Origin: Pedobacter ghigonis | GTDB lineage: Bacteria; Bacteroidota; Bacteroidia; Sphingobacteriales; Sphingobacteriaceae | DNA length: 64,000 nucleotides | Assembly (NCBI RefSeq): GCF_903166585.1 | Contig: NZ_CAESCM010000010.1 | Location: 62,001-126,000, forward strand | Reading direction: 5' to 3' | Shown: positions 50,277-60,143 of the stretch, in pieces | How the letters are laid out: each line of letters begins with the position of its first letter | Numbering within the stretch: position 1 is the stretch's first letter | The notes under the pieces: model-generated | The model's input: only the letters and a program-made list of their open reading frames with translations | What the model was told of the DNA's origin: nothing | The model's database searches: none | Program-made: the position numbers and the translations under genes

Positions 50277-51701
50277 ATGAAAAACAACATAACAGGAAAA
50301 GACCTAATTGAAACAGGTTATACCGAAGGAAAAATACTGGGTCTGGCTTTGGATATCGCGAAAACAAGCTTTGCTGATGCCGAAGAAAAAGAATTGCTAG
50401 CCCTATTTAAAAAAGTAAAAGAATACCCGGAAAGCTTTTTGGATGATCCGGTTTTAAATACGCTGGCTACAGCCATGATTGAAGAAATCAATGCACCGAG
50501 AGATGAAGCTATTGAGTTGGTAAGTGATGCGAAACCCTATGCGGTATTTGGCCCCGATTACATTGAAGAAGGTGCGCGAAACCAAATGGATACTGCCATG
50601 AAACTCCCGGTATCGGTAGCGGGTGCTTTAATGCCCGATGCGCACCAAGGTTATGGCTTGCCTATTGGTGGAGTCCTGGCCACCAGAAATGCCATTATTC
50701 CTTACGGAGTAGGTGTCGATATTGGCTGCCGAATGGCCCTAAGCATTTTTAATATCCCCGAGAAACATTATTTCGGTAAAGATGATATGTACAAACGCGA
50801 ATTAATTGCCTTTACCAAATTTGGTGCAGGACAAAACTTCCATGGGACAGAAAAAGCTGATCACGAGGTTTTAGAAAATGAAGCTTTTAACAGCACCCCT
50901 TTCTTAAAAAAACTGCACGGGAAAGCCTGGGCACAGTTAGGTACATCGGGTGGTGGCAACCACTTTGTAGAATGGGGAATTATAGATTTCGCAGAACGCG
51001 ATGAGGTTTTAAATATCGATAAAGGCCGTTATGTAGCTTTGCTAACCCACTCCGGTTCGCGTGGCTTGGGCGCAACCATTGCTGATCACTATACCAAACT
51101 GGCGAAAGGTATTTGTAAATTACCGAAAGAGGCGGCAAACCTGGCCTATTTAGATCTTAATACTGCCGAAGGGCAAGAATATTGGATTGCCATGAATTTA
51201 GCCGGCGATTATGCTTCGGCTTGCCACGAGGTGATCCATAAGAGGTTAACAAGGGCCATTGGTGCCAAGGTTTTAGCCAAAGTAGAAAATCACCATAATT
51301 TTGCCTGGAAAGAACTTATTAATGGTGAGGAAGTGATTGTTCACCGTAAAGGTGCCACACCCGCTGGCAAAGGTGTAATGGGAATTATCCCGGGAAGTAT
51401 GACTGCTCCAGGATTTTTGGTAAGAGGAAAAGGCGAACTCAGTTCGATCAATTCAGCTTCGCATGGCGCGGGTAGACAAATGAGTAGAACGAAAGCAATC
51501 CAATCGATCACCAAATCGGATATGAAAGCCATTTTGAAAGACCATAACGTTACTTTAATTGGTGCTGGTTTAGACGAAGCCCCAATGGCTTATAAAGATA
51601 TCCACAAGGTAATGGCCGCACAAACCGAACTGGTTGATGTGGTGGCCAAATTTGAACCTAAAATGGTAAGAATGGCTGATGATGGAAGCCGGGAGGATTA
51701 G
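50277..51701 (+). CDS. rtcB: RNA-splicing ligase RtcB
   Basis: RtcB, 474 residues, joins 2',3'-cyclic-phosphate or 3'-phosphate RNA ends to 5'-OH ends using GTP and Mn2+. Metal and catalytic residues are all present: MPDAHQGYG (119-127), VDIGC with D148 and C151, GGGNHF (H229), LTHSGSRG (H258), NHHNF (339/340) and the guanylated His396 in SHGAGR. The C-terminal part has LIGAGLDEAPMAYKDI. It repairs tRNAs or rRNA cut by ribonuclease toxins. It closes the operon after the two nucleotidyltransferases; rtcA is absent. Confidence 0.95.
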   Translation: MKNNITGKDLIETGYTEGKILGLALDIAKTSFADAEEKELLALFKKVKEYPESFLDDPVLNTLATAMIEEINAPRDEAIELVSDAKPYAVFGPDYIEEGARNQMDTAMKLPVSVAGALMPDAHQGYGLPIGGVLATRNAIIPYGVGVDIGCRMALSIFNIPEKHYFGKDDMYKRELIAFTKFGAGQNFHGTEKADHEVLENEAFNSTPFLKKLHGKAWAQLGTSGGGNHFVEWGIIDFAERDEVLNIDKGRYVALLTHSGSRGLGATIADHYTKLAKGICKLPKEAANLAYLDLNTAEGQEYWIAMNLAGDYASACHEVIHKRLTRAIGAKVLAKVENHHNFAWKELINGEEVIVHRKGATPAGKGVMGIIPGSMTAPGFLVRGKGELSSINSASHGAGRQMSRTKAIQSITKSDMKAILKDHNVTLIGAGLDEAPMAYKDIHKVMAAQTELVDVVAKFEPKMVRMADDGSRED

Positions 51702-51742
51702 TTTTTTAGTCTTAAATCTATAGCAAATCCAATAAAAAAAGT

Positions 51743-51853
51743 CGTCATCTCGACCGGAACGCAGTGAAGCGGAGAGATCTATTTCGAAGCAGATTTAGCT
51801 TCGCTGAGCACTTACGTGGTTCCCGACTGCGTTGCACTCCGCTCGAAATGACG
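51743..51853. repeat. REP/MITE-like palindrome (CGTCATCTCGA type)
   Basis: About 111 bp with ends CGTCATCTCGA and TCGAAATGACG (10 of 11 complementary), plus inner inverted words around ACGCAGT/ACTGCGT. Lies between rtcB and the convergent aminotransferase, just before a terminator. Confidence 0.78.
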
Positions 51854-51866
51854 GCCAAATAAACAA

Positions 51867-51898
51867 AAAGCCTCTTCAAAACTGATTGAAGAGGCTTT
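51867..51898. terminator. bidirectional terminator
   Basis: 13-bp perfect stem AAAGCCTCTTCAA/TTGAAGAGGCTTT with a 6-base loop, serving convergent rtcB and the aminotransferase. Confidence 0.88.
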
Positions 51899-51915
51899 CC
51901 TATCTATTTATAATC

Positions 51916-53169
51916 TTATTTCAACTTACTTAAAGCAGTTTTAATCCTTGGCAACATATCTTTAATATCCTGTAAAGTACAAGCCCCTACCGATGCCCTG
52001 AACCATGGCATGCTGTGCTCGTTTCCAAATGCTGAGAATGGTACCAAAGCAGCGCCGGCTTCCTTAATTAGGTAGAAGTTTACATCGGCACTATCTTTTA
52101 AAAGCTGACCATCTTCGGTTGTTTTACCAATGTAATCAATCTTAATCGTCAGGTAAATGGCACCCATTGGCTCAACTGCATCTACGTTAAAGCCTTCTGC
52201 TTTTAAAGCACTAAAACCATTATAAAGTGCATTTAAGCTGTCTTGTATCTGACCTTTAAAGCTGGTTAAAAAAGTATCAACCTGTGGTTTGTTGTTAAAG
52301 TAATCAGACATGGCTACCTGCTCTGCTTTTGGAGCCCAGGCACCCATGTGCCCAACCAACGCTTTCATTCTGTTTACGATATCTTCGGGGCCAAAGCCCC
52401 AGCCCACACGCACACCGGTAGCTGCCAGACATTTAGAACTACCATCTACAAAAATGGTAAACTCGCGCATTGCAGGGCGCAACGAAACCGGGTTTACATG
52501 CTCTTTATCAAAAGTTAAAAGCGAGTAAATCTGATCGTACATTAAATAAAGTGGTTTTTCATCTGCTCCACGGCTTGCATTTTCTTCCAAAACAGCATCA
52601 CAAATCTCAGCCAAAGCGTCGGCATCGAACATGGTACCTGTAGGATTCAGTGGCGAGCATAAAGCCAATAAAGTTGCGCCTTTTAAATGCGGCTTTAATT
52701 GTGCTGCAGTAGGCATAAAATTATGAGCAGCATCGGTTTCTACCGCAATCGCATTTGCCGAAGTTAAATGACAATAATGGTTATTATTCCATGATGGTGC
52801 CGGAAACACTACCGTATCGCCCGGGTCAATTAACGCCAGAAAAGTAGCATAAATTAAAGGACGTGAACCTCCTGAAACCAGAATACTGTTGGTATTATAG
52901 TCTAAACCAAATCTGTCTTTTAGCAATTCAGAAACCGTTTCGCGCAATTGTAAAACACCGTCGGCTGGTGGGTAGTTGGTTTGATTGGTATTGTAAGCCG
53001 CTACAATTCCTTCTTTTAATTCGGCTGGAATCGGGTAAATGTTCGAATCGAAATCGCCAATGGTTAAATTAGCAATTGATGCGCCTTTACGCTTCATTTC
53101 GTTAACCTCGTTACCAATTTTTATAATTTCTGAGCCAATTAATGAGTTGGCTATTACTGAAACTTTCAT
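51916..53169 (-). CDS. class I/II aminotransferase (aspartate aminotransferase fold)
   Basis: A fold-type I PLP enzyme of 417 residues. Schiff-base Lys246 lies in VDGSSKCLAATGVRVGW. Other ligands are in SPLNPTG (172-178) and MYDQIY (210-215, phosphate and pyridine Asp). Substrate could be aspartate or another acid; its position directly after argH (1-base gap) suggests a role connected to arginine or ornithine metabolism, perhaps supplying aspartate for argininosuccinate synthesis. It is the most distal gene of the minus-strand arginine cluster. Confidence 0.85.
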   Translation of the reverse strand: MKVSVIANSLIGSEIIKIGNEVNEMKRKGASIANLTIGDFDSNIYPIPAELKEGIVAAYNTNQTNYPPADGVLQLRETVSELLKDRFGLDYNTNSILVSGGSRPLIYATFLALIDPGDTVVFPAPSWNNNHYCHLTSANAIAVETDAAHNFMPTAAQLKPHLKGATLLALCSPLNPTGTMFDADALAEICDAVLEENASRGADEKPLYLMYDQIYSLLTFDKEHVNPVSLRPAMREFTIFVDGSSKCLAATGVRVGWGFGPEDIVNRMKALVGHMGAWAPKAEQVAMSDYFNNKPQVDTFLTSFKGQIQDSLNALYNGFSALKAEGFNVDAVEPMGAIYLTIKIDYIGKTTEDGQLLKDSADVNFYLIKEAGAALVPFSAFGNEHSMPWFRASVGACTLQDIKDMLPRIKTALSKLK

Positions 53170-53170
53170 A

Positions 53171-54502
<1,332 letters not shown>

Positions 54503-54627
54503 TTTAATTTATTTAACCGCAAAGGGCACCAGATTTTTCGTAAAGCACGCTAAGCTATTTTAAAATTTCACTACCGCATTCACTGAGATTTTCACAGAGA
54601 ACGCAGGACATTTAAAGCCCTCTAGCT

Positions 54628-55695
54628 TTAACCTCCAACAACCGGTTTCAACATATTAACATACCCTTCAACACCTTCAGCTACTTCCCTAACATACAAA
54701 AATTCATCAGCCATGTGCGAGCGACCCGAAAAACCCGGACCAACTTTTACTGATGGAATATCCAGCAAAGCCTGGTCGGAAGTTGTAGGCGAACCATAAG
54801 TAGTTCTTCCCAAAGCAACCCCTGCCTGTACAACAGGATGGTTTTTATCAATAGACGAAGGTTTTAAGCGGATTGAACGCGGGGTAACATCACAATCAAC
54901 ATTGGCACGGATAATTTCCAGCACCTCTTCGTTGGTATAAGCATCTGTTACGCGCACATCAACAGTAAAAGTACAATTGGCCGGCACCACATTATGCTGC
55001 GAACCTGCATTGATAATGGTAACGGTCATTTTCAAGGGACCAAATACCTCTGATACTTTCGGAAACTGGAAATTCCTGAACCATTCAATATCTTTCAATG
55101 CTTTGTAAATGGCATTCTCGCCTTCTTCCCGTGCCGCATGACCGGCTTTACCGTGCGATACACAGTCTAATACCAGTAAACCGCGCTCGGCAATGGCTAA
55201 ATTCATTTCTGTAGGCTCACCTACGATGCCAAATTCAAGCTCACCTAAATCTGGCAGCACCAGTTCTAAACCATTATTGCCCGAAATTTCTTCCTCGGCA
55301 GTAGCAGCTAAACAGATGTTATATTTTAAATTTTCCTGATCGTAGTAATACAAAAATGTTCCGATTAGCGAAACCAGGCACCCTCCGGCATCGTTACTCC
55401 CCAAACCAAATAATTTATCACCTTCAATTGCGGCATCATACGGATCGCGGGTATAACCAGAATTTGGCTTAACCGTATCGTGGTGCGAATTTAAAAGTAA
55501 GGTCGGCTTAGCAGCATCAAAATGCTTGTTGTAAGCCCAAACATTGTTCATTTTACGCTGGGTCTTGATCCCTCTCTCTTCCAGAAACTGAGCAATTAAA
55601 TTCGCAGTTCTGTCTTCTTCTTTGCTAAAAGACTGGATACGGATTAACTGCCGCAATAAGTCCAGACTTTCTTTTTGTATATTTTCTAATGACAT
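54628..55695 (-). CDS. M20-family deacylase (ArgE-type, acyl-ornithine or acyl-citrulline)
   Basis: A zinc peptidase-fold amidase of 355 residues. Metal ligands in order are LLLNSHHDTV (H, about 71-80), GSNDAGGC (D), AATAEEEISG (catalytic Glu and ligand), and FGIVGEPTEMN (about 152-162), with GRSHMADEF near the C-terminus. It removes the N-acyl group in arginine synthesis. With the succinyl-type transcarbamylase next door, its substrate is probably N-succinylcitrulline (or N-acetylcitrulline) rather than N-acetylornithine. It precedes argH. Confidence 0.88.
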   Translation of the reverse strand: MSLENIQKESLDLLRQLIRIQSFSKEEDRTANLIAQFLEERGIKTQRKMNNVWAYNKHFDAAKPTLLLNSHHDTVKPNSGYTRDPYDAAIEGDKLFGLGSNDAGGCLVSLIGTFLYYYDQENLKYNICLAATAEEEISGNNGLELVLPDLGELEFGIVGEPTEMNLAIAERGLLVLDCVSHGKAGHAAREEGENAIYKALKDIEWFRNFQFPKVSEVFGPLKMTVTIINAGSQHNVVPANCTFTVDVRVTDAYTNEEVLEIIRANVDCDVTPRSIRLKPSSIDKNHPVVQAGVALGRTTYGSPTTSDQALLDIPSVKVGPGFSGRSHMADEFLYVREVAEGVEGYVNMLKPVVGG

Positions 55696-55840
55696 AGTAT
55701 CAAGTACTCTTTACCGGTATTAAGTATTCAGTATCAAGATTAATTTGTTCGTGATACGGAGTAGTTGCTACCTATTTTGTTTTCGCTTTAAAAGTATTAA
55801 GGCATTACTTACACTTATCTAAGCTTTAGTCTTCAAGCTC

Positions 55841-56650
55841 TTAGCCCTCTTTAGTATACAAATTCCCGGCTTTTAAGGCCGAAAGTTTAATACCCTTTAT
55901 CAACGAAGAGCTATAACCGTTGTGTTCCATTTCATTTAAACCTGCAATGGTACAACCTTTCGGCGAAGTTACCTTATCTATTTCTGATTCCGGGTGCGTT
56001 CCGTGTAATAAAAGTAAATCGGCCGCTCCTTTTGCTGTTTGAACCGCCATTTTCAAGGCTTCATCTGCATGGAAACCAATTTCCACCCCACCTTGCGAAG
56101 CTGCCCTGATACCCCTTAAAAAGAAGGCAATACCACAGGCACAAAGTGCGGTAGCCGAAGTCATTAAATCTTCGTTTATTTTAACTACCGAACCTACCGT
56201 TTCAAACATGCGGGTTACATCTTCTAAATTTTGCGGCGAAGCATTGTCGCTCGCAATGCAGGTCATCGATTGCCCTATTGCGATAGCCGTATTGGGCATT
56301 GCCCTGATAATCTGAACATCGCTATCCAGTTTCTCGCGAACCGCAGCACAGCTTACGCCCGAAATTACCGAAATCACCAAATGTTTAGCGGGGTTTATGG
56401 CCGATTGGATTTCCTCTAAAACCACATTTAACTGCTGAGGCAGCACAGCTAAAATAATCACATCTGCATCAGCTGCTGCATCGGCGTTATTGGCCGTAAC
56501 CTTATAGCGCTCTTGTGCAAACTTATATAAATTGGCAGTGTTGCGCCTGGTTAAGGTAATGTTTTTGGTTGTGGTGTAGTTGGCTTTAACCAATCCTTTT
56601 GCTAAAGATAAACCGATATTTCCGCTACCGATTATGGCGATTTTTTTCAT
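55841..56650 (-). CDS. proC: pyrroline-5-carboxylate reductase
   Basis: ProC, 269 residues, reduces pyrroline-5-carboxylate to proline with NAD(P)H. The N-terminal Rossmann motif is IIGSGNIGLSLAKGL (about 5-19), followed by VILAVLPQQLN and VISVISGVSCA. The C-terminal dimer domain carries the family signature region (SPKGCTIAGLNEME, near TSPGGTT in others). The family IRAMPNTAIAIGQSMT is present (about 115-130). Proline and arginine synthesis share glutamate semialdehyde-type intermediates, and the gene sits inside the arginine cluster. Confidence 0.92.
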   Translation of the reverse strand: MKKIAIIGSGNIGLSLAKGLVKANYTTTKNITLTRRNTANLYKFAQERYKVTANNADAAADADVIILAVLPQQLNVVLEEIQSAINPAKHLVISVISGVSCAAVREKLDSDVQIIRAMPNTAIAIGQSMTCIASDNASPQNLEDVTRMFETVGSVVKINEDLMTSATALCACGIAFFLRGIRAASQGGVEIGFHADEALKMAVQTAKGAADLLLLHGTHPESEIDKVTSPKGCTIAGLNEMEHNGYSSSLIKGIKLSALKAGNLYTKEG

Positions 56651-56926
56651 TTTGTGGTTCGTTTATTATTTCTACTTCTTTGATTTCACCAATTACCAGC
56701 TTATACTGATCATGTGATTTCATCGATTTTAATTTTATTAAGAAAAGCAATTGTAGTAAGACTACTCATCTGCAGTCCTGCTATCCGCTTTACTCCGTTA
56801 CACTCCGTTCCCGCTGCTATCAGGTTTATCAGGCAAAACCAGCACATTTCAGCTCCTTTTTTCTGCAACAGCCTATATAACAGATTAACTTTCCACCTTT
56901 TACTCTCAACCTCTAAGTCTTCTGCT

Positions 56927-57718
56927 TTACTTCAGCATTTTAGTACCAAAAGTACCTGTTGCAAGCTCATTTAATTCGTCGGCTTTGCCAATATACACTG
57001 CCGAAACGCCTTTTTTAATCGCCTCAAAAGCATTGTGCAATTTCGGAATCATCCCACCCACCACGGTACCATCGGCCTTTAATCCCTCAAATTCATCAGC
57101 CTTAATTTCTCTCACCACAGAGCCATCATCATTTACATCTTTCAGCACACCCTTTTTCTCGAAGCAATATACCAAACGCGTTTCATATAAGCCTGCCATA
57201 GCCACAGCCACCGAGGAGGCAATGGTATCGGCGTTGGTATTTAACAATTGTGTTTCCCCATCGTGGGTAATGGCACATAAAACAGGTACTAAACCCGCTT
57301 TTAATAAATTATCTAACGTTGTTGCAGATACCGAATTTTCATCCAAATCGCCAACAAAGCCATAGTCAATTTCCTTTACCGGACGCTTTTTTGCCTGAAT
57401 AACATTTCCATCTGCACCAGTTAAGCCAATTGCATTACTTCCTTTAGCCTGCAACTGTGCAACCATATTTTTATTTATCAATCCGGCGTAAACCATGGTT
57501 ACAATCCGTAAAGTTTCAATATCGGTAATCCTGCGACCTTCAACCATTTTAGCTTCAACGCCTAAACTTTCGCCCAATTCGGTTGCAATTTTGCCGCCCC
57601 CGTGAACCAGGATTTTATCGCCTGCCAAAGCCGTAAAATCCAGTAAAAACCGGTGCAGGTTTTCAGAATTATCAATTACGTTTCCGCCAATTTTTATAAT
57701 GGTGAGTTGTTTTTTCAT
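56927..57718 (-). CDS. argB: acyl-glutamate kinase (acetylglutamate kinase family)
   Basis: ArgB, 263 residues, phosphorylates an N-acyl-glutamate on the gamma carboxylate. It begins KQLTIIKIGGNVIDN; LVHGGGKIATELGESLGVEAKMVEGRRITD (about 37-66) is the substrate loop, and GGMIPKLHNAFEAIKKGVSAVYI the C-terminal part. It is of the shorter, non-feedback type (no N-terminal arginine-binding helix visible). Given the transcarbamylase type, the substrate in vivo may be N-succinylglutamate. Confidence 0.93.
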   Translation of the reverse strand: MKKQLTIIKIGGNVIDNSENLHRFLLDFTALAGDKILVHGGGKIATELGESLGVEAKMVEGRRITDIETLRIVTMVYAGLINKNMVAQLQAKGSNAIGLTGADGNVIQAKKRPVKEIDYGFVGDLDENSVSATTLDNLLKAGLVPVLCAITHDGETQLLNTNADTIASSVAVAMAGLYETRLVYCFEKKGVLKDVNDDGSVVREIKADEFEGLKADGTVVGGMIPKLHNAFEAIKKGVSAVYIGKADELNELATGTFGTKMLK

Positions 57719-57779
57719 TTTTAAGCTTTAAAGTTAAAACAGCAAGCTAAAAGCTTTGATCTTTTAACTTGCTACACGT

Positions 57780-58751
57780 TTATAGTTCTTCGAGCACCGC
57801 TTTGATTACAGCTTGTGCAGCCCATAAACGGTTTCCTGCTTCGTGGATCACCAATGAGTTTGGTCCGTCCAAAATCTCTGATGATAATTCCAGATCGCGG
57901 CGAACCGGCAAACAGTGCATTACTTTTGCATCGTTGGTGATTTTTAACTTTTCGTTGTTCATCATCCAGCCATCCGGATAGGTTAATACCTTACCGTATT
58001 CTTTATAGCTGCTCCAGTTTTTCACATAAACATAGTCGGCACCAACAAGGGCTTCTTCTAAATTATATTCAATTTTAGCGCCTGGCGTAAAATCTTCGGC
58101 CAGTTCATACCCTTCGGGCTGGGCAATCGTGAAATCGATCATACCTTCTGCCTGTGCCTTACACATCCATTCGGCAAAAGAGTTTGGTACCGCCTGAGGC
58201 AAAGCTTTTACATGCGGCGCCCAGGCCAAAACTACCTTAGGTTTTGCTCCGTCAGGTTTCTTTGTCCAGGTTTCGTGAATGGTAATGATATCTGCAAAAC
58301 TCTGCAAAGGGTGACGTGTTGCACTCTCCAGGCTCACCACCGGTACTGCACAGTACTTTACAAACTTGTTAAAAAAATCTTCACTGTAATCTTCCTCCCG
58401 GTTGTTCAGTTTTGGGAAGGAGCGTAAGCCTAAAATATCGCAATACTGACCCATAACAGCTGCAGCTTCGCGGATGTGCTCTACAGTAGAGCCATTCATC
58501 ACTACACCATCCTGGGTTTCTAAAGCCCATCCCTCTTTATCCAGATTCATCACCATCACATTCATACCCAAATTTAAGGCTGCTTTCTGCGTGCTTAAAC
58601 GGGTACGTAAGCTTGGGTTCATAAAAACCAACCCCAGGGTTTTGTTCTTACCTAAATCCTGATGTGCATAAGGATCTGCTTTTAATGCCAATGCATCATT
58701 TACAAATTGTTTGATGCTTGGGACATCGTGTACGGAAGTGAACAATTTCAT
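57780..58751 (-). CDS. argF': N-succinyl-L-ornithine transcarbamylase
   Basis: A carbamoyltransferase of 323 residues from ATG 58751 (MKLFTSVHDVPSIKQFVND). A longer frame to 58823 adds 24 residues with translated-repeat character. The carbamoyl-phosphate loop is SLRTRLSTQ (47-55), and HCLPVRRDLE (about 279) and TRHPLQSFAD are typical of the Bacteroides SOTCase/AOTCase group. At residue 90, where Bacteroides fragilis SOTCase has Pro and acetylornithine enzymes have Glu, this protein has Val (GSTVEH). Mutating that Glu to small or Val residues is reported to switch the enzyme to succinylornithine, so the succinyl reaction is favoured. Confidence 0.88.
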   Translation of the reverse strand: MKLFTSVHDVPSIKQFVNDALALKADPYAHQDLGKNKTLGLVFMNPSLRTRLSTQKAALNLGMNVMVMNLDKEGWALETQDGVVMNGSTVEHIREAAAVMGQYCDILGLRSFPKLNNREEDYSEDFFNKFVKYCAVPVVSLESATRHPLQSFADIITIHETWTKKPDGAKPKVVLAWAPHVKALPQAVPNSFAEWMCKAQAEGMIDFTIAQPEGYELAEDFTPGAKIEYNLEEALVGADYVYVKNWSSYKEYGKVLTYPDGWMMNNEKLKITNDAKVMHCLPVRRDLELSSEILDGPNSLVIHEAGNRLWAAQAVIKAVLEEL

Positions 58752-58926
58752 CTTTTTTATTAGGTTAAAGGTTGAGGGTTGGAAGGTTGAGGGTTTGCTA
58801 TCCCTCAATCTCCCATCTCTCAAAATTTACAATTGCGATTAATACCGCCTGATTTAATTTTTTAATTTACAATTCTTAGCCTTTGCATTCAAGGCCTTCA
58901 AGCTTTCTACCTTCCCGCTACCTACC

Positions 58927-60057
58927 TTATTTTACTAATTTTTTAAAAGCCTCCAAAAACTCATCAGCATGTGCTTTGGTTAGGTTTAACGCTGGCAACA
59001 AACGGATTACATTTGGTTTTGCCTCACCGGTAAAAATGAAGTGTTTAAACAAAAGCTCCTTTTTAACATGCGCCAGTTCTTCGGGTAATTCAATACCAAT
59101 CATTAAACCGCGACCACGAACTTCTTTTACCTGCTCAAATTTCTTCAGTTCGGTAATCAGGTAATTACCAATTTCTTCCGCATTTTTCATCAGGTTATCC
59201 TGCTCCATAATTTCGAGCACAGCCAATGCCGCTGCACAAGCCAGGTGATTACCACCAAAAGTGGTACCCAGTTCGCCATGCCATGGTTTAAATTTCGGAG
59301 CAATAGAAATTCCGGCTACCGGAAATCCGTTGCCCATACCTTTAGCCATGGTGTATACATCGGCTTCAACACCTGCCCAATCGTGCGAGTAAAACAAGCC
59401 CGTTCTACCATAACCACATTGAACTGAATCGGCAATGTAAACGGCATTGTACTCATCGCAAAGCGAACGGACTTTTTGCAGGAAGCTTTTAGATGCTTCT
59501 TTAATTCCGCCAACGCCTTGTATACCTTCAATAATTACAGCACAAATTTCGTTACCCTGTGTTTTAAAAGTTTCTTCTAAAGCCACTTCGTTATTGTGTG
59601 GCAAAAAGATAACATTTTCGGTTTGGTTAACCGGTGCTACAATTTTAGGATTATCGGTTACTGCCACCGCCAAGGAAGTACGCCCATGAAAAGCGCCTGT
59701 AAAAGCAATCACTTTTTTTCTTCCATTGTAAAAAGAAGCCAGTTTAAGTGCATTTTCGTTGGCTTCAGCACCTGAGTTACATAAAAATAACTGAAAATCC
59801 TTTTTGCCCGATACTTCACCCAGCTTCTCAGCCAGTTGCACCTGCAAAGGAATTTTAACTGAATTAGAATAAAATCCCACTTTGCTTAACTGGTCAGTTA
59901 AACGGCTTACATAATGTGGGTTAGTATGGCCTATTGAAATTACAGCATGGCCGCCGTATAAATCTAAATATTGTTGTCCGTTAGCATCCCAAACATTACT
60001 GCCGGCTGCTTTGGTAATTTCTATATCGTTAAGTGGGTAAACGTCGAATAAGTTCAT
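58927..60057 (-). CDS. argD: N-acyl-ornithine aminotransferase (ArgD)
   Basis: A class III PLP aminotransferase of 376 residues. Schiff-base Lys239 lies in YTMAKGMGNGFP; the PLP-binding loop SGAEAN (95-100) and IIEGIQGVGG (175-184) with the family D at 210 (IADSVQCGYGRTG) are present, although the usual DEVQ is DSVQ here. It converts N-acyl-glutamate semialdehyde to N-acyl-ornithine in arginine synthesis. It lies between argC and the transcarbamylase. Confidence 0.93.
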   Translation of the reverse strand: MNLFDVYPLNDIEITKAAGSNVWDANGQQYLDLYGGHAVISIGHTNPHYVSRLTDQLSKVGFYSNSVKIPLQVQLAEKLGEVSGKKDFQLFLCNSGAEANENALKLASFYNGRKKVIAFTGAFHGRTSLAVAVTDNPKIVAPVNQTENVIFLPHNNEVALEETFKTQGNEICAVIIEGIQGVGGIKEASKSFLQKVRSLCDEYNAVYIADSVQCGYGRTGLFYSHDWAGVEADVYTMAKGMGNGFPVAGISIAPKFKPWHGELGTTFGGNHLACAAALAVLEIMEQDNLMKNAEEIGNYLITELKKFEQVKEVRGRGLMIGIELPEELAHVKKELLFKHFIFTGEAKPNVIRLLPALNLTKAHADEFLEAFKKLVK

Positions 60058-60074
60058 TCTTTTTTAGGGTTTTA

Positions 60075-60138
60075 TGTCATTCTGAGGAACGAAGAATCTG
60101 TTTCGCAAGTTGCAGATGCTTCGTGCCTCAGCATGACA
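60075..60138. repeat. REP-like palindrome (TGTCATTCTGAGG type)
   Basis: TGTCATTCTGAGGAACGAAG (60075-60094) pairs with the segment ending GCATGACA at 60138, 18 of 20 positions. It sits in the argC-argD spacer, between co-directional genes of one presumed operon. Confidence 0.75.
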
Positions 60139-60143
60139 GGTTA

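Noticed and set aside
56714..56974. Open frame between proC and argB
   Set aside because: Low-complexity Ser/Leu-rich shadow of AT-rich spacer; no family character or start signal. The 276-base spacer shows nothing else that I could support.
58752..58823. Longer N-terminus for the transcarbamylase
   Set aside because: The extra 24 residues read as translated spacer, and MKLFTSVHDV aligns with the start of Bacteroides SOTCase.
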